DNA of 5,154 nt, taken from an uncultured Austwickia sp. GTDB lineage: Bacteria; Actinomycetota; Actinomycetes; Actinomycetales; Dermatophilaceae. Position numbers and translations under genes: made by a program. Below, piece by piece: positions 1 through 5,154 of the stretch; within the stretch, counting starts at the first letter, position 1, and every line of letters starts with the position of its first letter. Below the pieces are notes generated by a model. The model worked only from the letters and a program-made list of their open reading frames with translations. It did no database searches and was not told where the DNA came from. The stretch is taken from positions 1 through 5,154 of the forward strand of contig CAKUSI010000286.1 in the NCBI GenBank assembly GCA_934678955.1, read 5' to 3'.

Positions 1-697
1 GGGGCGTCGCCTGCGACACCGACGTCGAGGAGGTCCGACCGAAGCCGAGCTGGCTCCACCGCAAGGCAGCCGTGCCGAAGGCGAGGCGCGAGAGATTGCG
101 CACGGCGTGGACGGCGACCTGTGGGTCATCGGCGCAGGCCTGCACGCACAAGTCCCCGTCACTCCTGTGCGGGTCAAGGTTGTCGGCGGGGAAGTGCGGC
201 AGGCGTCGTAGCGCCGCTGGCTGGCGGGCGGCCAGCCCGAACCGGTCCTTGCCCGAGGCGTCGCGGAACAGGGTGGGCCCGAAGCCGAACGTGATGGTCA
301 GGTGTCCTGCGCTGAGGTCGTCGGCCTCGCCGGTGTCGTTCGGGGGAGCATCGTAGGGCACGGGGTCGCCGGCGACCTGCCGACCGGCGGTCATCTGGGC
401 GGCAGCCGCCGTCCAGGTCCCCAGCAGCGCGACCAGGTCGTCGCGTGAACTGCTCGTGACGTCGAAGGCGGCGAAGTGCATGCGATCCTGAGCGGGGGTC
501 GTGATGCCGGCCTGGTGCGCGCCGTGGAACGGCACGGAGTCTCGGGGGGATTCGGCCGCGTTCCCGTCGACGCCCACGATGGGGCCGAGGCGCGAAGCGC
601 CGACGACCGCCGCAGCGCCGACCGCGGCGGAGGCGCCTGCCAGACCGATCAGTCCCCGTCGGCTCAGCCCCTCGCGGCGGTGGTCGTCAACCCCCAT
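1..697 (-). CDS. efeB: EfeB, Tat-exported DyP-type haem peroxidase of the EfeUOB iron uptake system (C-terminal half outside window)
   Basis: The 232 visible codons are the N-terminal half of a deferrochelatase/peroxidase; the family is usually a little over 400 residues. A twin-arginine signal is visible: LSRRGLIGLAG (R13-R14), then an Ala/Gly/Val-rich hydrophobic run to about residue 35. The mature part begins with FHGAHQAGI (57-65). It continues with DDLSAGHLTITFGFGPTLF (126-144) and LPHFPADNLDP (166-176), then DLCVQACADDPQVAVHAVRNL (182-202) and RWSQLGFGRTSST (213-225), all typical of EfeB. The GXXDG haem motif and the proximal His would lie beyond the left edge, so catalytic integrity cannot be checked. 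In the family, EfeB binds haem, is exported folded and oxidises Fe(II) for EfeO/EfeU; iron release from haem has also been claimed. The ATG at 697-695 overlaps the efeO stop as TGATG with only a weak upstream GGCGG, suggesting translational coupling. The truncation is only the window boundary. Confidence 0.95.
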   Translation of the reverse strand, partial: MGVDDHRREGLSRRGLIGLAGASAAVGAAAVVGASRLGPIVGVDGNAAESPRDSVPFHGAHQAGITTPAQDRMHFAAFDVTSSSRDDLVALLGTWTAAAAQMTAGRQVAGDPVPYDAPPNDTGEADDLSAGHLTITFGFGPTLFRDASGKDRFGLAARQPAALRRLPHFPADNLDPHRSDGDLCVQACADDPQVAVHAVRNLSRLAFGTAALRWSQLGFGRTSSTSVSQATP

Positions 698-1881
698 CAG
701 ATGACGGCCGCCGTGAGCTTGCTGAGGGGTTCGCTCAACGCGTTGACGGCGTCGGAGAGCGCCTTGACCTGCTGCTTGGTGAGCTTGTCGTAGGTCACGA
801 AGCCGTCGCCCTCCTTGTGCTGGTCCAGGAGCCCTTGCAACTGCTCGAAACGGGTTGCGATCTGCGTGTCGAGCTCGGCGTTCTTCTTCTTCAGGAGGGG
901 ACGGAGGCCCTCCCAGGCGACGCGGGCGCCGTCGACGTTGGCCTGGAAGTCCCACAGGTCAGTATGCGACCAGGCCTCTTCCTCGCCGGTGACCTTGCCG
1001 GTGGCGACCTCGTCGAGCAGACCCTTGGCGCCGTTGCCGATCTGGTCGGCAGTGAACGTCATGGGGCGGGTCCGCGCGTACAACTCGTTGGTATCGGCCA
1101 CCAGCTGGTCCGCGATGGCCTTGCGTTCGCCGTTCGTGAGCTTGGCGTATCCGGTGGCCGGTGGCCACAGGTCCTTCTCCATCACGTGCCATCCGGTCCA
1201 CTTCTGTCCGGGTTCAAGGTCTGCCTCGCGCAGGTCCATCCGCGGATCCAGGTCCCCGAACGATTCCGCGACCGTTTCGATCCTTTCCCAGTGAACTCGG
1301 GCGGGGGCGTACAAGGCCCGCGCGTCGTCGTCCTTGCCTGCGATGTAGAGCGCGGCAAACTTCTCGGTCTGTTCCTTGAGCTGCTCCGCTTGGTCCTTGA
1401 CATAGGCCGCATACTGAACGTTCGCGGCGTCCACCAGTTCCTTGTCCGCCCCGGTCGGCGTGAGGTCGGCGCCCGAGTCGGTCACAGTGAACGCGGCCCG
1501 AATGCCGGCGCCGACCATGCCTGGCTTACACGCGGTGAAGTAGCTTCCCGGCGCCGCCTTCACGACCAACTCGCGCGTGAGACCCGGACCGATGTTCTCG
1601 ACCTCGCCCACGATGCGCAGGCCGTCCTCACCCAGCAGGTAGAACTCGGTGACCTTGGAGCCGTCGTTCCTGACGTTGAAAACAAGGCTGCCGGAGCCCG
1701 CCTCACTCGCCGACACCCGGCATTCGCTATCGGTGGACACCACAGCGAGCGCGTCGTCCCCGCCACGTGTGCTTGATGCCTCATTCGGCGAGTTCTGTGT
1801 GCAGCCCGCGAGTCCGACTACGGCGATGGCCGTGAGGACAGCGCGACCGACGTCGGGGCGGTTGAGGGCGGGACGGTTCAT
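697..1881 (-). CDS. efeO: EfeO, iron-binding lipoprotein with cupredoxin and M75 (imelysin-like) domains
   Basis: This 394-residue protein is the extracytoplasmic iron-binding component of EfeUOB. Residues 1-27 form a lipoprotein signal: Arg residues, a hydrophobic stretch (14-25) and the lipobox LAGC, with C27 as the probable lipidated residue. It would therefore be membrane-anchored, unlike the soluble periplasmic E. coli EfeO. Residues about 45-134 are the cupredoxin-like domain; C54 (SEC) and C118 (FTACKPG) match the two cysteines conserved in EfeO and are candidate metal ligands. Residues about 148-390 are the M75 domain, with RVHWERIE (195-202), [14 protein letters not shown] (206-219) and the signature [10 protein letters not shown] (230-239), whose H232-x-x-E235 is the family metal-site motif. 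The ATG at 1881 overlaps the efeU stop as ATGA and has AAGGAG (1889-1894) 7 nt upstream. The frame stays open upstream to 2184, but that extension lies inside efeU, so it was not used. Length is close to the full-length family norm. Confidence 0.96.
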   Translation of the reverse strand: MNRPALNRPDVGRAVLTAIAVVGLAGCTQNSPNEASSTRGGDDALAVVSTDSECRVSASEAGSGSLVFNVRNDGSKVTEFYLLGEDGLRIVGEVENIGPGLTRELVVKAAPGSYFTACKPGMVGAGIRAAFTVTDSGADLTPTGADKELVDAANVQYAAYVKDQAEQLKEQTEKFAALYIAGKDDDARALYAPARVHWERIETVAESFGDLDPRMDLREADLEPGQKWTGWHVMEKDLWPPATGYAKLTNGERKAIADQLVADTNELYARTRPMTFTADQIGNGAKGLLDEVATGKVTGEEEAWSHTDLWDFQANVDGARVAWEGLRPLLKKKNAELDTQIATRFEQLQGLLDQHKEGDGFVTYDKLTKQQVKALSDAVNALSEPLSKLTAAVI

Positions 1882-2735
1882 CGGGCGACTCCTTGAGCGG
1901 GGGTGGGGGCGGCCGGCTGCTGCGGTCCACGGATGGTGCGGATGAACAGCGTGAGCACGGGGAGCACGTACGCCAGCCATGTGGTGACCTCGAGCTGGGT
2001 CATGGTGGGAGAGAAGTTCAGCGTTCCTTTGAGCAGGGTCCCGAGCGCGGAACTCGGCTCGATCACGTGACTGACATCGAAAGCGAGGTTGGTCAACCCC
2101 GGCACAAGCCCTGCCTCTTGGAGATCGTGGATTCCATAGGCGAGCACTCCGCCGGCGACCAGAACCAGGAGTCCGCCCGTCCATGCGAAGAAGGCGCTGA
2201 GGTTGAGTCGGACCGCGCCCCGGTAGACGAGTACGCCCAGGAGGACGGCCGTCGCGAGGCCGAGGGAGGCACCGACCAACGGAGCGCTCGTGGAGGCCGA
2301 TTCGCGTGCCGCGGCCTGGGTCGCCGCCCAGAGGAAGAGGGCGGTTTCCAGACCCTCGCGTCCGACAGCGAGCATCGCCACGATCACGAGCGATGCTCGC
2401 CCGGCCTCGATGGCGGAGTCGACATGCCCGCGCAAGGAACCAGAGAGGGTCCGGGCAGAGCGCGCCATCCAGAAGATCATCCAGGTGACGAACCCGACGG
2501 CGACGATGGACAGGGTGCCGCCAATCGCCTCCTGCGCCTCGAAGGTCAGGCCACGAGGACCGAACGTCAGCAGGGCACCGAAGCCGAGAGACAGCCCCAC
2601 CGCGGCCGCGACGCCGGCCCAGATGTGCGGCAGGAGCCGAGCTCGACCGGATTTGACGAGGTAGGCGACCAGGATGACGACGACCAGTGACGCCTCCAAC
2701 CCTTCGCGCAAGCCGATCAGGTAGTTGGCGAACAC
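1878..2735 (-). CDS. efeU: EfeU, FTR1-family iron permease
   Basis: This 285-residue membrane protein has the two hallmarks of FTR1/EfeU permeases: REGLE at residues 10-14 in TM1 and again at 126-130 in TM4, whose glutamates bind Fe(III) during transport. About seven hydrophobic segments can be drawn: 3-27, 34-58, 70-93, 112-137, 152-171, 178-202 and 249-267. Length is normal and there is no frameshift, unlike the broken copy in E. coli K-12. I prefer the GTG at 2735-2733, giving (V/M)[14 protein letters not shown], because other family members start this way and GAAGGTGG (2744-2751) lies 8 nt upstream. The in-frame GTG at 2747 adds only four residues (MAPP), but it sits inside that Shine-Dalgarno sequence. 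It is first in efeUOB; its TGA overlaps the efeO ATG. The upstream promoter is covered by an iron box, so iron repression is expected. Confidence 0.95.
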   Translation of the reverse strand: MFANYLIGLREGLEASLVVVILVAYLVKSGRARLLPHIWAGVAAAVGLSLGFGALLTFGPRGLTFEAQEAIGGTLSIVAVGFVTWMIFWMARSARTLSGSLRGHVDSAIEAGRASLVIVAMLAVGREGLETALFLWAATQAAARESASTSAPLVGASLGLATAVLLGVLVYRGAVRLNLSAFFAWTGGLLVLVAGGVLAYGIHDLQEAGLVPGLTNLAFDVSHVIEPSSALGTLLKGTLNFSPTMTQLEVTTWLAYVLPVLTLFIRTIRGPQQPAAPTPAQGVAR

Positions 2736-2743
2736 AGGAGGGG

Positions 2744-2751
2744 CCACCTTC
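2744..2751 (-). promoter_or_regulatory. Ribosome binding site deciding the efeU start
   Basis: On the minus strand the sequence reads GAAGGTGG, followed by the 8-nt spacer CCCCTCCT and then GTG at 2735. The alternative GTG at 2747-2745 is part of the motif itself, so it could not use it as a Shine-Dalgarno. The same GAAGGTGG octamer precedes the protease gene start. Confidence 0.65.
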
Positions 2752-2771
2752 GGTCGGGAACGGGACGCCTC

Positions 2772-2801
2772 AACTTAGGTGAGCCTCACCTCAGATTGCA
2801 A
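2772..2801 (-). promoter_or_regulatory. Putative sigma-70-type promoter of efeUOB
   Basis: On the minus strand TTGCAA (2801-2796, candidate -35) is separated by 18 nt from TAAGTT (2777-2772, candidate -10). This would place the transcription start near 2765 and leave a leader of about 30 nt before the efeU GTG. The hexamers match the consensus only moderately and no start site is known. The strongest support is positional: the iron box fills the spacer and reaches into the -10, as expected for a site where a repressor blocks RNA polymerase. Confidence 0.5.
2775..2793. promoter_or_regulatory. Iron box (DtxR/IdeR/DmdR-type operator) upstream of efeU
   Basis: The minus strand reads TGAGGTGAGGCTCACCTAA. 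It has a core dyad AGGTGAG-N-CTCACCT (7+1+7, perfect) and matches 16 of 19 positions of the DtxR/IdeR consensus TTAGGTTAGGCTAACCTAA. DtxR-family regulators bind such sites when loaded with Fe(II) and repress iron uptake genes. The site starts 40 nt upstream of the preferred efeU start and overlaps the predicted promoter spacer and -10, consistent with repression of the whole efeUOB operon in iron-replete cells. The regulator gene is not in the window, so its identity is inferred. Confidence 0.85.
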
Positions 2802-2866
2802 CGGTCATGGACGAGCGTCTCATTGAAAGTCCCTGTGCCTCTGACACGCGGGGGGACATCTCACGC

Positions 2867-2913
2867 CGCAAGCCCCCGCCGCGAGCGTGGGGGTCTCGCG
2901 GCGAGGGCTTGCG
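2867..2913 (-). terminator. Strong stem-loop downstream of the metalloprotease gene, likely terminator
   Basis: Two 19-nt arms (2867-2885 and 2895-2913) are complementary around a 9-nt loop. The single C/A mismatch on the plus strand (2876 against 2904) becomes a G-U pair in minus-strand RNA, so the hairpin is fully paired only in the transcript of the protease gene, which stops 29 nt upstream. No U-tract follows on either strand, so it is not a canonical intrinsic terminator, but U-less hairpins are common at gene ends in high-GC actinobacteria. It separates the protease transcript from the efeUOB promoter region. Confidence 0.7.
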
Positions 2914-2942
2914 CCGGGCGTGGGCCCGGAACCGTCGGCCCG

Positions 2943-4799
2943 TCAGGACAGGCGGTACGCGTCCAGCGCCAGCGTGTTGCGCGCCCCGGAGGGACGGGCA
3001 ACGACTGTGACCGTGTGTTTGCCGGCCGGGACGTTGATGGTGCGCAGCGACTTCCCGTACGGGGCGGCGTCGGAGGCGCGGTAGGAATCGAAGGTGGCCC
3101 AGGTGCGACCGTCCACGAGGATCGTGCCGGCGGCGCCCTTCGTGAAGGCGGTGCCCAACAGCTCGAACTTCCTGCCGATGGCGCCGCCGTCCACCGTCAC
3201 GGTCCAGCTCGCGCCGGGCGTGTAGGTGACGAGCGCGGTACGGAAGAGATAGTGGGCGCTGGGCGACTGGTACCACCCTCCGGCCCCGAGACGCGACACC
3301 TTGCCGGTGGTCGTGGTCACGTCCGTCAGGGCGTCAGCGAACGGCGCGGGTTCCTGCGCGACTGGCGTGGGGGCGGTGGTGGGCGCGGGAGTCGGTGTCG
3401 TGGGGGACGCACCGACGCTCACGGTGACGCGCGCGGACGAGGCGCCCGCAGCCGCGACGCTGACGGTGACCCCTCCGCCATACGTCGTGAACGTTCCACC
3501 GGCAGGCACACCCCGGGCGTAGTCGGAGTCCGACCCGGTCGGCGAGGCGTCCAGCGACAGCGTCGAGAGCGCCCCGGTCCCGGAGGACTCGCGCAGCACC
3601 CGGACGCCGTCGGTCATGGGGGCGTAGAGCAGGTAGTCCCGGCCGGCGCGGGTCCGGTACTCCACGTAGTACTTCTGCCCGGTCTTCGGGTCGGTGACCT
3701 TGACCATCCGGGTCCCGGTGAGCGCCGCGACGGGCCGCAGGTCCACCGTGGTGGAGCCGCTGGTCACCTCGACGATCTCGTCCCCGCGCAGCAGACCGAT
3801 GCGGTGCGCTTGCGGCGTGGACAGCGAGCCGCCGTTGTTCGGCGGGGATGCGGCCATCACGTCCCAGGGGTCTCCGTACTCCTTCACCGCGCAGGAGGAC
3901 GCCCCCAGCGCGGTGAGCGAGGCGTCGGACACCTTCGCGCAGGACAGGTGGTTGGCGTGCTGCAGGCCGAGGTTGTGGCCGAGTTCGTGAGCGAGCACCG
4001 GCCAGGCGGTGTCGGCCACGAGGGCCACCCCGCCCGTGTTGACGCCGGCGCCGAGGGACCCGAGCCCGTACGAGCAGCCGGCCGCAGTGGCCCCTCGCGG
4101 TACGACGACGACCAGATGCTTGTTGGCGCCCTCCCGGAAACCGGTCCGCTGGGCGGCCTCCTGCCAGAGGCCGAACGGGCTCGCACAGGAAGCGCTGGCG
4201 CGGAACGGCTGGCTCACCGACGCCACGGAGAACGTCACCCCGCCGCGCGACTGTTCGGACCAGTACGAGGAGACCTGCGAGACCTGCGTGCGGACCTGGC
4301 TCTCAGTGGGCGGTGTGCCGCTGGCACCGGCCGGGGTCACGATGGCCACGGTCAGCTGGTGATCCCCCGGCGTGTAGGCGGTCGACGCGGCAGCCAGAAC
4401 CTGGACGGATTCCAGGGCGACCGGCGACGGGGTGGTCGTCGTGGCCTGGGTGGTCTGGGTGGAGGCGGCCCGCCGGCGGGTAGCTTCCAGCGTGCGCCCC
4501 GAGGTGGCCGGGTTGACGCTCACGCGCACGGTGGCGCCCGCGGTGACCTGATCGACGCCCGCGCCGGAGACCGGCAAGTACTCACCGGCGGCGGTGCGCA
4601 GCCCGGTGTGGACCGCGGGGCCGTCGACCACGCGCAGGATCTCGCCGGTCGCATTGTCACTGGGGGAGGCAGGAAGCGGCTCCCCATGGGCGGCGCCGCC
4701 GACGGCGACCACCGCCGCCGTCAGGCCGCCGATGAGGCCGGCCGCCCGCCCGGCGCTCACGCCGCGGGATCTCCGCGGCGTGGTCTTCTTCCGAGGCAT
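2943..4799 (-). CDS. Secreted metzincin-type zinc metalloprotease with C-terminal beta-sandwich-like domain
   Basis: This 618-residue protein has a basic N-terminus (PRKKTTPRRSR) and a hydrophobic segment (about 19-37), a Sec-type signal likely cut near residues 38-44. Residues 50-107 look like a beta-rich propeptide, followed by RRR (108-110) and a Thr-rich stretch to about 125, a possible processing region. The protease domain spans about 128-340 and carries HELGHNLGLQH (zinc ligands H271, H275 and H281, catalytic E272). YGDPWDVMA follows, with M315 as the metzincin Met-turn. C205, C242, C287 and C303 could form two disulfides. A region to about 463 follows, then a Pro/Thr linker (465-484). 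The C-terminal domain (about 488-618) has WTVTVDG, ILVDGRTWATFDSY, VPAGKHTVTVVA and LDAYRL, resembling galactose-binding-like jelly rolls. The catalytic part most resembles gametolysin (M11) or reprolysin-like (M12B) peptidases; exact family and substrate are unknown. The ATG at 4799 is chosen for its Shine-Dalgarno and signal peptide. Confidence 0.88.
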   Translation of the reverse strand: MPRKKTTPRRSRGVSAGRAAGLIGGLTAAVVAVGGAAHGEPLPASPSDNATGEILRVVDGPAVHTGLRTAAGEYLPVSGAGVDQVTAGATVRVSVNPATSGRTLEATRRRAASTQTTQATTTTPSPVALESVQVLAAASTAYTPGDHQLTVAIVTPAGASGTPPTESQVRTQVSQVSSYWSEQSRGGVTFSVASVSQPFRASASCASPFGLWQEAAQRTGFREGANKHLVVVVPRGATAAGCSYGLGSLGAGVNTGGVALVADTAWPVLAHELGHNLGLQHANHLSCAKVSDASLTALGASSCAVKEYGDPWDVMAASPPNNGGSLSTPQAHRIGLLRGDEIVEVTSGSTTVDLRPVAALTGTRMVKVTDPKTGQKYYVEYRTRAGRDYLLYAPMTDGVRVLRESSGTGALSTLSLDASPTGSDSDYARGVPAGGTFTTYGGGVTVSVAAAGASSARVTVSVGASPTTPTPAPTTAPTPVAQEPAPFADALTDVTTTTGKVSRLGAGGWYQSPSAHYLFRTALVTYTPGASWTVTVDGGAIGRKFELLGTAFTKGAAGTILVDGRTWATFDSYRASDAAPYGKSLRTINVPAGKHTVTVVARPSGARNTLALDAYRLS

Positions 4800-4806
4800 G
4801 GAAGCC

Positions 4807-4814
4807 CCACCTTC
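4807..4814 (-). promoter_or_regulatory. Ribosome binding site deciding the metalloprotease start
   Basis: The minus strand reads GAAGGTGG, then the 7-nt spacer GGCTTCC, then ATG at 4799. An upstream in-frame start at 4847 would add 16 residues (MQGKRTYTHGREGGAS) in front of an already complete signal peptide, and would place this motif inside the coding region. The start at 4799 is therefore preferred. Confidence 0.75.
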
Positions 4815-4944
4815 CCGTCCATGGGTGTAGGTGCGCTTTCCCTGCACACCGGTATCGCTGTGCCTTTCGGCCTGCGGAACCCGCCGTTCAGGTGGAGCTG
4901 TCGCGCAGAGGAGGGGTATGCGTCCTCTCTTCGGCGCTGCGGCG

Positions 4945-4961
4945 CCTCAATCCGATTGGGG
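4945..4961. repeat. 17-bp dyad, possible operator
   Basis: The sequence CCTCAATC-C-GATTGGGG is an inverted repeat of 8+1+8 with one non-Watson-Crick position (T4947 against G4959, a G-T pair). It lies about 146 nt upstream of the metalloprotease start and 16 nt from the larger palindrome at 4978. Its size and central odd base fit a homodimeric repressor site, but it matches no operator that I can name and may be coincidental. Confidence 0.35.
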
Positions 4962-4977
4962 CGCGATGAATTTACGA

Positions 4978-5023
4978 GACAGGGTGCCCTAATGTGAGAT
5001 GAATCACATCAGGGCACCCTGTC
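4978..5023 (-). terminator. Long inverted repeat (20-bp stem, 6-nt loop), terminator or regulatory cruciform
   Basis: The arms 4978-4997 and 5004-5023 are complementary at 19 of 20 positions around the loop GATGAA. The exception (A4991 against C5010) becomes a U-G wobble in minus-strand RNA, so the stem is continuous only in a leftward transcript. Leftward RNA leaves the stem into UCGUAAAUU, a weak U-containing tail; rightward RNA has none. This favours a terminator for a minus-strand gene lying to the right. The tip of the stem is also a TGTGA-N6-TCACA palindrome, so a protein-binding role is an alternative. The strand is an inference. Confidence 0.55.
4993..5008. promoter_or_regulatory. CRP/FNR-family-like palindrome TGTGA-N6-TCACA
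   Basis: TGTGAGATGAATCACA has perfect 5-bp half-sites separated by 6 nt, the spacing and sequence of CRP/GlxR-type cAMP-receptor sites. It is centred near 5000.5, about 200 nt upstream of the metalloprotease ATG. That is compatible with control of that gene if its leader is long, or of a divergent or neighbouring gene to the right. It forms the tip of a larger 20-bp inverted repeat, so part of its symmetry may simply come from that hairpin. Confidence 0.4.
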
Positions 5024-5028
5024 ATGGA

Positions 5029-5045
5029 ATCTCGAAAGGCGAGAT
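5029..5045. repeat. Small stem-loop ATCTCG-AAAGG-CGAGAT
   Basis: A perfect 6-bp inverted repeat with a 5-nt loop lies 5 nt to the right of the 46-nt inverted repeat. In a leftward transcript it would fold just before the long hairpin, making a tandem pair of the kind seen at some gene ends. On its own it is short enough to arise by chance. Confidence 0.3.
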
Positions 5046-5088
5046 GCCGCTTTCTCTCCGGGACGGCGGCGACCCCCCCTGACTTCGG

Positions 5089-5154
5089 TCAAATGGTTAG
5101 TGCCTGAGCTGTGCGCGGTTGTCTGATCGCGTTGATGACGGCTTGCTGATCGGT
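5089..5154 (-). CDS. Possible C-terminal end of a further minus-strand gene (very short fragment)
   Basis: Reading leftward from the window edge, one frame encodes 21 residues, TDQQAVINAIRQPRTAQALTI, then TGA at 5091-5089. I do not recognise the peptide. The case for a real gene end is contextual: the stop is followed within about 66 nt by two stem-loops (5029-5045 and 4978-5023), the larger fully pairable only in leftward RNA. The other two minus frames are also open for part of this stretch, and 66 bases are too few for codon statistics, so the frame may be wrong or the segment non-coding. Confidence 0.25.
   Translation of the reverse strand, partial: TDQQAVINAIRQPRTAQALTI

Larger units (their letters stand above)
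4800..5088. other. Intergenic region upstream of the metalloprotease, rich in dyads
   Basis: I find no convincing gene here. A long plus-strand frame entering from the left ends at about 4997 and is the antisense shadow of the protease gene. The region contains the protease Shine-Dalgarno, the dyad at 4945-4961, the nested 46-nt inverted repeat at 4978-5023 and a small hairpin at 5029-5045. A short GC-rich hairpin, GGCGC-TGCG-GCGCC, also lies at 4933-4946. The protease promoter must lie here or further right, but no pair of -35/-10 hexamers with acceptable spacing stood out. The part around 4946-5010 is visibly less GC-rich than the genes. Confidence 0.6.

Noticed and set aside
72..356. Plus-strand 94-residue open frame
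   Set aside because: It lies antisense to efeB, whose family motifs are clear over the same stretch.
817..1776. Plus-strand 319-residue open frame
   Set aside because: It lies antisense to efeO, which is unequivocally recognisable by its lipobox, cupredoxin cysteines and HxxE motif.
1882..2184. N-terminal extension of the efeO frame to 2184
   Set aside because: It runs inside efeU in another frame, is Arg/His/Pro-rich and would bury the lipoprotein signal. The ATG at 1881 has a good Shine-Dalgarno (AAGGAG, 7 nt).
1893..2690. Plus-strand 265-residue open frame opposite efeU
   Set aside because: Its charged, low-complexity sequence (many E, R, G, D) mirrors the hydrophobic codons of the seven-segment permease on the other strand.
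2886..2894. Terminator hairpin as CRISPR repeat or REP-like repeat
   Set aside because: The arms occur only once in the window and no periodic spacing or second copy is seen.
2791..3276. Minus-strand 161-residue open frame overlapping the protease 3' end, the hairpin and the iron box
   Set aside because: It is Arg/His-rich, out of frame within the protease coding region, and would run through the terminator hairpin to end within the iron box.
2796..4997. Plus-strand 733-residue open frame
   Set aside because: It is antisense to the metalloprotease gene. Its Gly/Arg-rich composition without any recognisable domain is what GC-rich DNA gives in the antiparallel frame, and the minus strand has a signal peptide, zinc motif and Met-turn.
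5101..5154. Right edge as an insertion sequence end
   Set aside because: No terminal inverted repeat pair, target duplication or recognisable transposase residues can be identified in the few bases available.

Overview
The window looks like chromosomal DNA of a high-GC actinobacterium. The signs are strong GC bias at third codon positions, GTG start use, a lipobox on the iron-binding protein, a twin-arginine signal on the peroxidase and a DtxR/IdeR-type iron box. The genus cannot be fixed from the sequence. All recognised genes lie on the minus strand, so the window reads from right to left.

Right end (about 5154 to 4800): an intergenic stretch rich in dyads. It may begin with the last codons of a further minus-strand gene stopping at 5089 (weak). 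It then holds a small hairpin, a 20-bp-stem inverted repeat (4978-5023) whose tip is a symmetric TGTGA-N6-TCACA palindrome of the CRP/FNR type, and a shorter dyad (4945-4961). Next, 4799 to 2943 encodes a secreted multidomain metzincin metalloprotease (HELGHNLGLQH zinc motif, Met-turn WDVMA, Pro/Thr linker, C-terminal beta-sandwich-like module). A strong 19-bp stem-loop (2867-2913) follows it and probably ends its transcript.

Left half (2801 to 1): a promoter overlapped by a near-perfect 19-bp iron box drives efeU-efeO-efeB, the EfeUOB ferrous/ferric iron uptake system. EfeU is the FTR1-family permease with two REGLE motifs. EfeO is a lipoprotein with a cupredoxin and an M75 domain. EfeB is a Tat-exported DyP-type haem peroxidase and is cut by the left window edge after 232 codons. 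The genes overlap by 4 nt (ATGA) and 1 nt (TGATG), so they form one translationally coupled operon. In the accepted model EfeB oxidises Fe(II), EfeO binds the iron outside the membrane and EfeU transports it inward. The iron box predicts repression when iron is plentiful.

No rRNA, tRNA, CRISPR array or complete mobile element was found. The most distinctive parts are the iron-box promoter architecture, the nested palindrome upstream of the protease and the uncharacterised protease itself. I see no convincing evidence of a wholly new system.
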